Part shown: positions 43,072 through 51,701 of the stretch, piece after piece
Numbering within the stretch: the stretch's first letter is position 1
How the letters are laid out: each line of letters starts with the position of its first letter
NCBI RefSeq assembly: GCF_014773245.1
Contig: NZ_JACWMX010000003.1
Span: 62,001-126,000 of the forward strand
Direction of reading: 5' to 3'
DNA: 64,000 nt
DNA from: Mucilaginibacter glaciei
GTDB lineage: Bacteria > Bacteroidota > Bacteroidia > Sphingobacteriales > Sphingobacteriaceae
The notes under the pieces: model-generated
The model's input: the letters and a program-made list of their open reading frames with translations, nothing else
What the model was told of the DNA's origin: nothing
Databases searched by the model: none
Program-made: the position numbers and the translations under genes

Positions 43072-43434
43072 ATGAAATATTTTAATTTGATCATTGCCGG
43101 TGGGCGTGATTTTTTTGATTATGCGCTTTTAAAAGATAGCGTGAGTGATCTCCTGGCAGATAAGGTTGCTGAATTTGAAATTGTCATTGTTTCCAGCACA
43201 GTCCGGGGTGGCGATATGCTGGGCGAGGCGTATGCTTGTGAATTTGGATATGAGGTTGCCGAATTCCCGTATGATCATGTCGAAGGAGACATGGTGGAAT
43301 GTTATTGCAACAGTCAAATGTTGAAATTTGCTGATGCTTGCATCTGTTTTTGGGATGGAATGTCGAAAGGGACAAAACAGCTCATTGACCTGGCTACCGC
43401 CAGCCAATTGCCATTACGGGTTATTTCCTATTAA
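43072..43434 (+). CDS. DUF2493/YspA-like SLOG-family protein
   Basis: A 120-residue Rossmann-like protein starting at ATG 43072, with the DUF2493 signature NLIIAGGRDFFDY at the N-terminus and IVSSTVRGGDMLGEAYACEFGYEV (in two parts) forming the nucleotide-binding loop of the SLOG superfamily. SLOG proteins bind nucleotides or nucleotide-derived ligands. A frame extending to 42958 adds 38 residues of implausible composition and was not used. An intrinsic terminator follows. Confidence 0.8.
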   Translation: MKYFNLIIAGGRDFFDYALLKDSVSDLLADKVAEFEIVIVSSTVRGGDMLGEAYACEFGYEVAEFPYDHVEGDMVECYCNSQMLKFADACICFWDGMSKGTKQLIDLATASQLPLRVISY

Positions 43435-43452
43435 CAAAAATTATGTTGACGT

Positions 43453-43478
43453 AGCCTGGCTTTGGTCAGGCTTTTTTT
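43453..43478 (+). terminator. intrinsic terminator after the SLOG gene
   Basis: A stem AGCCTG (43453-43458) pairing with CAGGCT (43467-43472) closes an eight-base loop and is followed by a run of seven T. Confidence 0.75.
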
Positions 43479-43563
43479 ATTTTCAAAGCGCAACACTAAC
43501 ATCGTCAGCGTAATAACTTTTGGCACCTGTAAATAGTGGCCTTTAATTTGCGAGTTAGCAATT

Positions 43564-43944
43564 ATGCGTGAAAAAATACTTGTTATAGAGGATGAGCCGA
43601 TTATTGGCGAGATGATGTGTATATTATTGGAGATGGAGGGTTATAAAGTGATCAGCCTGAGCGACACCGGCATGGCACGGAAAAAATTGGAGTCGAACGA
43701 GGTTGCGCTGGTCATGCTCGATCTTAATTTGACCGGTGAAGGCGGGCATTCTATGTGCCGCTATATCAAATCGCACGCCGACCTGAAGCATGTACCGGTA
43801 ATATTGGTTTCGGCAAATACCGACCTGGCACAAATAAAAGAAGATTGCGGTGCAGACGACTATATCGCAAAACCTTTTGAGTTAAGCGATTTTGTTAAAA
43901 AAGTTAACCGTTTTGCCGGCGGTAGCCAGCATAGGCTTATTTAG
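43564..43944 (+). CDS. stand-alone receiver-domain response regulator
   Basis: A 126-residue CheY-like protein: acidic pocket EDEP, phospho-acceptor Asp in LVMLDLNLTGEGG (about 53), Ser in LVSAN and Lys in IAKPFEL. No output domain is attached. No kinase gene adjoins it. It could receive phosphate from the orphan CheB-CheR-PAS kinase at 20910 or another kinase outside the window. The gene is monocistronic, 130 bases after the SLOG gene. Confidence 0.9.
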   Translation: MREKILVIEDEPIIGEMMCILLEMEGYKVISLSDTGMARKKLESNEVALVMLDLNLTGEGGHSMCRYIKSHADLKHVPVILVSANTDLAQIKEDCGADDYIAKPFELSDFVKKVNRFAGGSQHRLI

Positions 43945-44040
43945 CGAAGCTCCTCGGATAGCTCAATCGGAAAATTGCTCACAGGCCTTTACACATCAAA
44001 CAAAAAGCTTATTTTGGCATATTCTAAAACCTTGATTTTT

Positions 44041-45018
44041 ATGCTGAAATATTTTGTCAGACAGGTCATTATATCTGTTTGCTTAACGGTTTTTATTCTG
44101 ATCCCAACATTATCAAAAGCGCAAAAGATTGCCCCCGATACGGTTACAACCGGCGTTTACATAACCAGTATCCATGATATTAACTTTAAGGATAAAGAGT
44201 ACAATGTAAACATGTGGCTTTGGTTAAAATACAAGAATAAAAAATTCGATTTTTTGCATAACCTTGAGGTGCCGCAGGCTAAATCGGTAACTACCTCTTT
44301 TTCCACTGTCGATTCGAGCGATAACAAAATCTATCTGTTAATGAAACTGCAGTGCGTAATGAAAGACTCCTGGGCGATAGATAATTTCCCTTTCGACAGG
44401 CAGAAACTTCGGTTCTCGATAGAAAATTCTCAGTTCGACTCGAAATCATTAGTATTTAAGGCAGATACACTCGGCAAAAACTTCGACCCGCGTTTTACCT
44501 TGCGCGGATGGAATATCGACAGCCTGGATATCTCTACCGGCATCAAAACTTATGAAACAGGCTTTGGCGATGCAAGCCTGGCCAAACCACATACGGAGTA
44601 CAGTAACTTTAAGGTACGCCTCCAAATAGACCGTGACGCAATGGGCCTTTTCTGGAAAATGTTTTTGGGCATGTATGTGGCCTTCCTAATTTCCTATATG
44701 TGCTTTTATATCCATACCGATAGTATCGACTCGCGCTTTGGCCTGAGTGTAGGCGCCCTGTTTGCGGTGATAGGTAATAAATATATTATCGATTCGGCCC
44801 TGCCCGAGTCTACCACCTTTACGCTTGTTGATACCCTGCATGGCACCACCTTGCTATTTATCCTGACAGTAATTATTTGTACGTCATACTCGTTACGATT
44901 GATCAAACGGGAAAAGGTAGAGCAAGCCAAGCGGTTTGATTTCTGGTGCGCGCAGGTTTTATTGGCCACCTACCTTGTTGTAAATTGCTATTTTATTTAT
45001 GGTGCAAGCAGGCATTAA
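44041..45018 (+). CDS. pentameric ligand-gated ion channel homologue (Cys-loop receptor superfamily)
   Basis: A 325-residue membrane protein starting at ATG 44041 with a signal peptide (about 1-27, ending SKAQ). The extracellular part is a beta-sandwich with WLWLKYKNKKFDF and the pro-loop signature NFPFDRQKLRFSIEN. It is followed by four transmembrane helices: about 203-222 (GLFWKMFLGMYVAFLISYMC), 233-252, 262-290 and 302-322. This topology and the FPFD motif are those of GLIC/ELIC-type channels. The Cys pair of animal receptors is absent, as usual in bacteria. The ligand is unknown. Confidence 0.72.
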   Translation: MLKYFVRQVIISVCLTVFILIPTLSKAQKIAPDTVTTGVYITSIHDINFKDKEYNVNMWLWLKYKNKKFDFLHNLEVPQAKSVTTSFSTVDSSDNKIYLLMKLQCVMKDSWAIDNFPFDRQKLRFSIENSQFDSKSLVFKADTLGKNFDPRFTLRGWNIDSLDISTGIKTYETGFGDASLAKPHTEYSNFKVRLQIDRDAMGLFWKMFLGMYVAFLISYMCFYIHTDSIDSRFGLSVGALFAVIGNKYIIDSALPESTTFTLVDTLHGTTLLFILTVIICTSYSLRLIKREKVEQAKRFDFWCAQVLLATYLVVNCYFIYGASRH

Positions 45019-45100
45019 ATTAAGTAGCCCATTTGTGTTCCTAAGTTATTTGATCTTTAGCGATACATTTTTTCGTCTATTAAGTTGTTAAATTATAAAT

Positions 45101-46246
45101 ATGTCGTCAACAAACGATCAGTTTTACGCCCGTTTGCCGGTACATCAAATACCGCTGAGTAACCTGCTGACCAGCGCTAAGCTTTTTGCCAACATACCTG
45201 CCGATTGGCATGTGATCATAACCGATATTATTGGTTCTACAAAGGCAGTGCAAACTGGTCGGCACGAGGATATCAACTTAATGGCAACCGGCAGCATTGT
45301 TACGGTGATGAACATTGCCTATGCGCTTCATGTTACGGCCCCATTCTTTTTTGGCGGCGATGGGGCTACGTTTATAGTACCTCCGTCAATTATCGATAAA
45401 GTGATGCAGGCGTTAGCCCTTTATAAAGAGAGCACAATGGCCAATTTTAAACTGGAATTGCGCATTGGTACCGTGCCTGTAAAGGAAATATACGCTAACG
45501 GCAACGAACTGCATATTGCCCGGTTTTGTGCGGGCAAATCATTCTCTATTCCTGTTTTATTAGGGAACGGCCTCAATTATGCCGAAAAATTGGTTAAAGG
45601 CAACAATTACCTTTTAGCGCCCTTGCCGGCACAAACCGAAGCGCTTGACCTTACCGGGATGCAATGCCGTTGGGACAGGATCCCCCCGCCAGAGAATAAG
45701 GAAGAAATTGTAACCTTGTTAGTGATAGCAGGCCAGGGGGTAAGGCAATCTGAAGCTTTTAAAAAGGTGATCATAAAAATAGATGAGTTTTACGGCTCGC
45801 CGCAAAAACGGCAGCCGATATCTATTCCAAAATTAAAGCTAAAAACCACGTTTAATAAGATTGGTGCAGAGATCCGCGCCCGGATGGGTAAGATTAAGGT
45901 GTTTGAGTTTGTTAAAACCTGGGTGCTTACTTTTTTGGGTCCGCTATATTTCCGTACTACCCATGGTAAAAATTACCTGGAAAATCTGGTAGAAATGTCT
46001 GATACGCTGGTGATAGACGGGAAGATAAATACCGTAATATCGGGCACTGCCAAACAACGTATCGCTTTACAGCGTGCGTTAGATGTGTTTGAAGCCCGGG
46101 GCGAAATTATTTACGGATTGCATGTTAGTAAAGAGTCGGTAATGTCGTGCTACGTACGCGATATGGTTGATGATCATATCCACTTTGTAGATGGATCTGA
46201 AGGTGGGTACACCCAGGCGGCCATGATGTTAAAAGCCAAATTATAA
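45101..46246 (+). CDS. DUF3095 family protein (cyclase-like)
   Basis: A 381-residue cytoplasmic protein. VIITDIIGSTKAV near residue 38 and FFGGDGATFIVPPSI near 84 have the spacing of the metal-binding and GGD-type motifs of class III nucleotide cyclases, and match my recollection of DUF3095. The C-terminal half (about 230-380) is a second conserved domain with an AKQRIALQRALDVFEARGEI segment. Enzyme activity is not established for the family that I know of. It follows the ion-channel homologue by 82 bases in the same direction. Confidence 0.8.
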   Translation: MSSTNDQFYARLPVHQIPLSNLLTSAKLFANIPADWHVIITDIIGSTKAVQTGRHEDINLMATGSIVTVMNIAYALHVTAPFFFGGDGATFIVPPSIIDKVMQALALYKESTMANFKLELRIGTVPVKEIYANGNELHIARFCAGKSFSIPVLLGNGLNYAEKLVKGNNYLLAPLPAQTEALDLTGMQCRWDRIPPPENKEEIVTLLVIAGQGVRQSEAFKKVIIKIDEFYGSPQKRQPISIPKLKLKTTFNKIGAEIRARMGKIKVFEFVKTWVLTFLGPLYFRTTHGKNYLENLVEMSDTLVIDGKINTVISGTAKQRIALQRALDVFEARGEIIYGLHVSKESVMSCYVRDMVDDHIHFVDGSEGGYTQAAMMLKAKL

Positions 46247-46322
46247 TAACCCGGTAAAAAAGGCGTAAAAAAAAGGCCCTTACCTTTACGGCAAGAACCT
46301 GTGTTTTCAACGTGTTTACCTT

Positions 46323-46529
46323 TTACTGGTAATCGTTTCTTTTTTGCTTAACCTCATCAACAGCCAAGTCAATTTTTTCGGTCGCGTATGCTTTGGCTTT
46401 CTCAAACCATTCCGGTGCATCCTCGGTGATGTCATCTAAAATAGACCGGCCATTATCGCCTTTTTTAGTAATATAGTTTATTCCGTATCCGATGGCAGCG
46501 CCAACAGCTATAAATTTTAGTAAGCCCAT
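46323..46529 (-). CDS. YtxH-like small protein
   Basis: A 68-residue protein with an N-terminal hydrophobic helix (LLKFIAVGAAIGYGINYI) and a charged amphipathic helix behind it, the layout of YtxH-family proteins. Convergent with the DUF3095 gene. Function unknown; members are often stress-associated. Confidence 0.7.
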   Translation of the reverse strand: MGLLKFIAVGAAIGYGINYITKKGDNGRSILDDITEDAPEWFEKAKAYATEKIDLAVDEVKQKRNDYQ

Positions 46530-46754
46530 GATTTAAGTTTTTTATTATAAATGTATGATAATTGTACAACTATAATGCCAATACAGCTAAAGGTTAAAGG
46601 GTATAGTAAAATAACGGGGACGCTTAGGGCTCGATAATAATTTTAACATCCAGTAAAACTATTATTGACGTAAAACTAATTGCAATAATTTATATATCCG
46701 TTAAAAACTATATCATGATTACAAGGTTTAGGCTAACATAATTATACTTACAGG

Positions 46755-48239
46755 ATGGAAAATTTTACAATGCTGCAGTTTTTTGAATGGTATACCAATG
46801 GCGATGGCAATTGGTGGGATCACTTAAAAGATGAGTCGGGAAGGTTAAAGAGTATAGGGATCGATGCGGTATGGTTACCACCTGCCTATAAGGGTGCGGC
46901 CGGCGGCTACAGTGTAGGTTATGATGTGTATGACATTTATGACCTGGGCGAGTTTGATCAAAAGGGTTCGGTACGTACCAAATACGGTACAAAACAGCAG
47001 TACCTGGATGCTATACAGGCAGCAAAAGGTGCAGGTCTTAGCGTATATGCAGACATTGTACTGAACCACATGGGCGGGGCAGAAGAAGCTGAAAAGTTTA
47101 TGGTGCGCAAGGTAAACCCCGATAACCGCAACGAATTTATAAGTGACCCTTACGAGATAGAATCGTTTACAAAGTTCACATTCCCGGGCAGGCAGGGTAA
47201 TTATTCTCAATTCGTTTGGGATTGGAAATGCTTCTCGGGCGTTGATTATGACAGCAACACGCAAGAGACTGCTATTTATAGTATCCAGAACGAGGCAGGT
47301 GAAGCTTGGGAAGATGTAATAGGCGATGAGAACGGCAACTTTGATTACCTGATGCTGAACGATATCGATACCCGCAACCCCGCCGTGCGCGACGAGCTAA
47401 AGCGCTGGGGCAAATGGTACGTAGAAACAGCCCAATTTGATGGGATGCGTTTAGATGCTATTAAACATATGTCGTTTGACTTTTATAATGATTGGCTCGA
47501 TCACCTGCGAGGCGAACTACAGCAGGAACTATTTACTGTTGGCGAATACTGGAGTTTTGAGATAGGTGATCTGCAAAAATATATCGATGCTACCGGTGGC
47601 CGCATGTCGCTTTTTGACGCGCCGTTGCATAACGCATTTCACGTGGCTTCCGTTAAAGGGAAAGATTACGACCTAAGTAAAATATTTGATAACTCCTTAG
47701 TGGCGGCAAACCCGGCGCTGGCAGTAACCCTGGTAGAGAATCATGATACGCAACCTTTACAATCGTTAGAGCAGCCGGTAGACTATTGGTTCAAACCGCT
47801 TGGTTACGCCCTGATCTTATTGCGCGCGGATGGTTACCCCTGCATTTTTTATCCGGATTTGTACGGGGCAGCCTATAAAGATAAAGACGCCGAAGGCAAC
47901 GAGCAGGAGATCATATTGGCTAAAGTTGAAGAACTTGAACCGATGCTTTACGTGCGCAAGCATTTAGCCTACGGGCAGCAGCGCGATTACTTTGACCACC
48001 CCAACTGTATAGGGTGGACACGCGAAGGCGATGGCGATCATGAAAACTCGGGCTGTGCAGTGGTATTGTCTAACGGCGACGAAGGTTCAAAGACGATGGA
48101 GATAGGTAAAGCGCATGCCGGTAAAGTATTTGTTGACTACCTGAGTAAGCACGATGCCGAGGTAACCGTAAACGAAGATGGCTGGGCCGAATTCTTTACC
48201 AGGGCCGGCTCTGTGTCTGTTTGGGCTTTAAAGAATTAG
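46755..48239 (+). CDS. amyA: cytosolic GH13 alpha-amylase
   Basis: A 494-residue alpha-amylase without signal peptide, of the AmyA/GH13_5 type that hydrolyses internal alpha-1,4-glucan bonds in the cytoplasm. Hallmarks: VWLPPAYKGAAGGYSVGYDVYDIYDLGEFDQKG (in two parts), ADIVLNHMGGAEE, the nucleophile Asp in GMRLDAIKHM, the acid/base Glu in FTVGEYW and the third Asp in VENHDTQP. The C-terminal beta-domain is intact. It is followed by an intrinsic terminator. It may degrade intracellular glycogen. Confidence 0.95.
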   Translation: MENFTMLQFFEWYTNGDGNWWDHLKDESGRLKSIGIDAVWLPPAYKGAAGGYSVGYDVYDIYDLGEFDQKGSVRTKYGTKQQYLDAIQAAKGAGLSVYADIVLNHMGGAEEAEKFMVRKVNPDNRNEFISDPYEIESFTKFTFPGRQGNYSQFVWDWKCFSGVDYDSNTQETAIYSIQNEAGEAWEDVIGDENGNFDYLMLNDIDTRNPAVRDELKRWGKWYVETAQFDGMRLDAIKHMSFDFYNDWLDHLRGELQQELFTVGEYWSFEIGDLQKYIDATGGRMSLFDAPLHNAFHVASVKGKDYDLSKIFDNSLVAANPALAVTLVENHDTQPLQSLEQPVDYWFKPLGYALILLRADGYPCIFYPDLYGAAYKDKDAEGNEQEIILAKVEELEPMLYVRKHLAYGQQRDYFDHPNCIGWTREGDGDHENSGCAVVLSNGDEGSKTMEIGKAHAGKVFVDYLSKHDAEVTVNEDGWAEFFTRAGSVSVWALKN

Positions 48240-48264
48240 GTATTATTAAAATGCTTATTTTAGG

Positions 48265-48299
48265 CGGGATGTTTTGCTTTTGCAGGGCATCCCGTTTTT
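48265..48299 (+). terminator. intrinsic terminator after the alpha-amylase gene
   Basis: CGGGATG (48265-48271) pairs with CATCCCG (48288-48294) across a 16-base loop and is followed by five T. Confidence 0.75.
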
Positions 48300-48419
48300 A
48301 CGTTTATATGTAAACCCAGCTTTTTTGCAAGTTGCTGATTGTTTGTATTTTAAATACAAACATTTGCAAAATATGTAAACTTTTGTAAACCTTTTTTGCG
48401 CCTCATTAACTACCTTACC

Positions 48420-50204
48420 ATGAAAAATATTCAAAGGCAAGTGCTTCTCTTCGGGCTAATATTGTTTAATGCTACGGCGTTGGCCAACCCCATCATTTAC
48501 GTGAACCAGATAGCTTTTGACAGCAACGCCCCAAAAACGGCGGTGGTGCAATTTGATGCACCGCAAAAGGTTAACCTTGCTTTTACAATAACCAATACAG
48601 CTTCGGGCAAAGCCGTTTTTAAAGGCCACTTAACAGATCCGCAATTTATCACAGAATGGTTCCCGGACAAAATGTATTACAAGGCAGACTTCTCAAGGTT
48701 TAACAAGCCGGGTAAGTATCAACTGACCGTTACTTCGGGCGGCAAGGTTTATACTTCTTACGCTTTCGAGATCGGCGAACATGCTATCGCGAAGCAAACC
48801 ATAGGCGCTATCATCCACTATTATAATAGGCAACGCGCCAACACCCCGCAGGAGTTAGCAGCAGATGCTAAAATGCAATTATTCGGTAGCAACCAAACGG
48901 TCGATATGCGCGGTGGCTGGTGCGATGCTTCGGGCGATGTCAGTAAGTACTTTTCGCACCTGGCTTACGCCAATTATATGTCGCCGCAGCAAACGCCGCT
49001 GGTCACCTGGTCTATGGTGAGCGCGTCTGAGGCTATCCCCGCCTTACTTACCAAATGGGGCGTAAAAGACTCGCTGGACAACGAAGCCCTTTACGGTGCC
49101 GATTATATGATGCGGGCCTTAAGCAAGGAAGGCTATTTTTACATGATCGTGTTCAGTTATTTTAATAAAGATCCCAATGCCCGCCATGTGGTTGGCTTGC
49201 TGGCCGATAGTAAAACTACTGCCGACTACCAGTGCGCGTACCGTGAGGGCGGGGGCATGGCCATTGCCGCTTTAGCCCGCATTGCCCGCTGGAAAAAGAA
49301 TGGCAACTTCACTTCCGAACAATACCTGGCAGGTGCCGAGCGGGCCTTTGAGCATTTGCAAAAGAACAACCTGAAATATGATGATGATCACAAAGAGAAC
49401 ATCATTGACGATTACTGCGCGCTTATGGCCGCCACCGAGCTCTGGATAACCACCGGAAAACCTGTTTATCGTGACGAAGCAAGGAAGCGAGCCAAAATAC
49501 TAGCCACCCGCATGAGCCCTGCAGGCTACTTTTATGCAAACGATACCGGCCGGCCGTACTGGCACGCATCAGACGCGGGACTGCCTGTAGTAGCCTTAAG
49601 CCGCTACCTGGATGCGGAAAAGGATCAAGCGTACCGTACACCTGCTTTGACAACCATCAAAAAAGCGCTTGATTATAATTTAACGGTCACCAACAGGGTA
49701 AACAACCCATTTGGTTATGCCCGCCAAAGCTTTATGTTTAAAGGTAAGGTAAGGGATGGCTTTTTTATCCCGCACGAAAATGAAACCGGCTGGTGGTGGC
49801 AGGGCGAAAATGCCCGTTTGGGGTCGCTGGCTACCGCTGCGGTTGTTGGCGGCAGGTTGGTTTACCCGGCAAAAGGCAACTGGGGTACTAATGCTGCTTT
49901 AGCAGCGTTTGCCAATAACCAATTAGGGTGGATAATGGGCGGCAATCCTTACAGCCGCTGCTTTGTATATGGGTTTGGCAATAACAACGTTCCCTACATG
50001 AAATCCAGCTTTGGGCATGGGTCCGAAAAGGGGGGCATCAATAACGGCATAACCGGAAAAGATGACAACCCCGACGGCAGCGGTATCGACTTTAAAACAG
50101 AGGCTCAAGGCAACGAATGGCGCTGGACCGAACAATGGATCCCGCATGCGGCCTGGTTTTTACAGGCAGTTGCTGTATTGGCCCAACCGGTTGCTAATAA
50201 TTAG
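48420..50204 (+). CDS. secreted glycoside hydrolase family 9 enzyme
   Basis: A 594-residue protein starting at ATG 48420 with a signal peptide (about 1-22). It has an N-terminal CelD-type Ig-like domain (about 23-120, IIYVNQIAFDSNAPKTAVVQ and the PDKMYYKADFSRFNKPGKYQL pattern) and a GH9 (alpha/alpha)6 catalytic domain (about 125-590). GGWCDASGDVSKYF corresponds to the GH9 catalytic Asp motif, and the general acid is probably the Glu in NEWRWTEQW near the end. Substrates of this family are beta-glucans such as cellulose or chitosan-derived sugars. No cellulose-binding module or T9SS domain is attached. Confidence 0.88.
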   Translation: MKNIQRQVLLFGLILFNATALANPIIYVNQIAFDSNAPKTAVVQFDAPQKVNLAFTITNTASGKAVFKGHLTDPQFITEWFPDKMYYKADFSRFNKPGKYQLTVTSGGKVYTSYAFEIGEHAIAKQTIGAIIHYYNRQRANTPQELAADAKMQLFGSNQTVDMRGGWCDASGDVSKYFSHLAYANYMSPQQTPLVTWSMVSASEAIPALLTKWGVKDSLDNEALYGADYMMRALSKEGYFYMIVFSYFNKDPNARHVVGLLADSKTTADYQCAYREGGGMAIAALARIARWKKNGNFTSEQYLAGAERAFEHLQKNNLKYDDDHKENIIDDYCALMAATELWITTGKPVYRDEARKRAKILATRMSPAGYFYANDTGRPYWHASDAGLPVVALSRYLDAEKDQAYRTPALTTIKKALDYNLTVTNRVNNPFGYARQSFMFKGKVRDGFFIPHENETGWWWQGENARLGSLATAAVVGGRLVYPAKGNWGTNAALAAFANNQLGWIMGGNPYSRCFVYGFGNNNVPYMKSSFGHGSEKGGINNGITGKDDNPDGSGIDFKTEAQGNEWRWTEQWIPHAAWFLQAVAVLAQPVANN

Positions 50205-50246
50205 ATTAAAATCAAAAAACATGCTGGGTTTTTCGGCAAACATTTA

Positions 50247-50254
50247 TATTTTTG
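50247..50254 (+). promoter_or_regulatory. -7 promoter element of the small membrane protein
   Basis: TATTTTTG is a perfect TAnnTTTG match, 24 bases upstream of the ATG at 50278. It shows that this small gene has its own promoter just after the GH9 gene. Confidence 0.45.
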
Positions 50255-50277
50255 CTTCAGATAAAAAACACAGTACA

Positions 50278-50463
50278 ATGGAATCAATGGAAAACGCCAA
50301 TGCAGAAGGGCACTACAAATTTTTAGTTCTTACAATAGTTGCAGGTTTGGTGGGTGTTTATTTACGTTTTGCTGAATTTCCTCACGCTACACTGGTATCA
50401 AACCTGGTATTATTAGTTGCATCTTTCGTTGCGCTGAAAGCAGTATTCGGCATCTTGAAATAA
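50278..50463 (+). CDS. small two-helix membrane protein
   Basis: A 61-residue protein with two hydrophobic segments (about 14-31 and 38-58). The ATG at 50278 lies just after a good -7 promoter, and the gene ends at a strong terminator, which together support a real monocistronic gene. A frame running upstream into the GH9 gene was rejected. Function unknown. Confidence 0.65.
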   Translation: MESMENANAEGHYKFLVLTIVAGLVGVYLRFAEFPHATLVSNLVLLVASFVALKAVFGILK

Positions 50464-50483
50464 ACCCTGATTAAAATATAGTT

Positions 50484-50517
50484 AAAAGCGTTCATGAACA
50501 TCATGAGCGCTTTTTTT
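50484..50517 (+). terminator. intrinsic terminator after the small membrane protein
   Basis: A 14-base stem (50484-50497 with 50501-50514, one G-U pair) and a three-base ACA loop, ending in a run of seven T. Confidence 0.85.
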
Positions 50518-50581
50518 GTAGGTTGGTAATTGAATTTTTCGTCTAAAACAATCGATATAGAACTTAAATTGTCTTTAAAAA

Positions 50582-51634
50582 TCACTCCTTATCCTTTGGC
50601 CGGTATTTGGCTTCGTTTAATATTTTTTGGGCGTCGTTATCGGTCATTAGTTGCGGCAAGGTAACATTTGGATGTTTTTCCATGTATTGTTTTACAATTT
50701 GCCAGCCGGTCCACACCGCCAGTTTCGGTGCCGATTCATTATCCGCGCCAAGCCCCGGCGTAAAGGGGGCTTCGTTTAAGTATTTCTGGATCTTCTGATA
50801 ATCTGTTTCATACAACAAGTTCTCCTCTAAAAAGTAGCGCCAAATATTGCCTTTGTAATCATCGCACCATTTGATCTGTTTAGCGGTAAAACCTATCTTG
50901 GTCGAGTCGGCCAGATCAGGCAGTACCTGGTCCATAAAATACATGATCTTGCCATTGTACACCATTTTACTTAGCAACGATTTATTCTCGTCGGGTTCCG
51001 GGAACATATCTTCGCGTGCTATGCCTTCAATAACGCGGGGTGTGATATTATCAGGGGTAAAGCGGCGGGAGATATACATCGGGAAGGTTTCTACCAATGC
51101 CGGCGATTTATAAAACCGGGAGTCGGCGCCTAAAAACAAGTCTAACCCAACTGCGAAGTACCCGTCTCCCAATGATACTTGTGCCTGAAAGCCCGATATG
51201 TAGGCATAAATCCGTGGCAATTTTTTTTCCGGGTAATAATATTTAATCCTGCGGAACGCATCGGTTAGTTCGGCATCTTGCTTATTAGTATTGGGATAAA
51301 GGGCATCCACGTCATGTTTCAGGTCGCTGTAGGCCGTACCGGCAAAAACATCGCGCAGGTTTTTATAATAATTGGTATCGGCTGTGCTGCCTAATTTGAT
51401 TACCCTTTCAATAAAATCGTTGTAAAACACACCATACTCTTTTTGTAAAATAGCTATTTGAGGGGTAATGGGTTTAGTTTTAAGCTGGTTAAAGTCATGG
51501 TCAAAACGTTCAATCTTCACATCAACAGCTATATTGCTTACATCAACTTTGTTTTTGTGGCTGCATGCTGTAAATAACAGGCAGGTGTAAAAACTTAAGA
51601 AGATTAGTATTGTTTTTGGGGAATAAGACATCAT
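50582..51634 (-). CDS. gldB: gliding motility lipoprotein GldB
   Basis: A 350-residue lipoprotein (lipobox LLFTACSH, Cys near 24) matching GldB in its body: IAVDVKIERFDHDFNQLK, the NDFIERVIKLG segment, PRIYAYISGF and GLDLFLGADSRFY. GldB is needed for gliding motility in Flavobacterium and is widespread in Bacteroidota with T9SS, including non-gliding ones. It is divergent from nadE. The two T9SS cargo genes at 54-64 kb agree with an active T9SS in this organism. Confidence 0.9.
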   Translation of the reverse strand: MMSYSPKTILIFLSFYTCLLFTACSHKNKVDVSNIAVDVKIERFDHDFNQLKTKPITPQIAILQKEYGVFYNDFIERVIKLGSTADTNYYKNLRDVFAGTAYSDLKHDVDALYPNTNKQDAELTDAFRRIKYYYPEKKLPRIYAYISGFQAQVSLGDGYFAVGLDLFLGADSRFYKSPALVETFPMYISRRFTPDNITPRVIEGIAREDMFPEPDENKSLLSKMVYNGKIMYFMDQVLPDLADSTKIGFTAKQIKWCDDYKGNIWRYFLEENLLYETDYQKIQKYLNEAPFTPGLGADNESAPKLAVWTGWQIVKQYMEKHPNVTLPQLMTDNDAQKILNEAKYRPKDKE

Positions 51635-51701
51635 TTATAACGTTTTAGCAAAAATAATTTTTTTATTTGCATTACGCGTAAGCATTACTTGTTGTATACC
51701 C

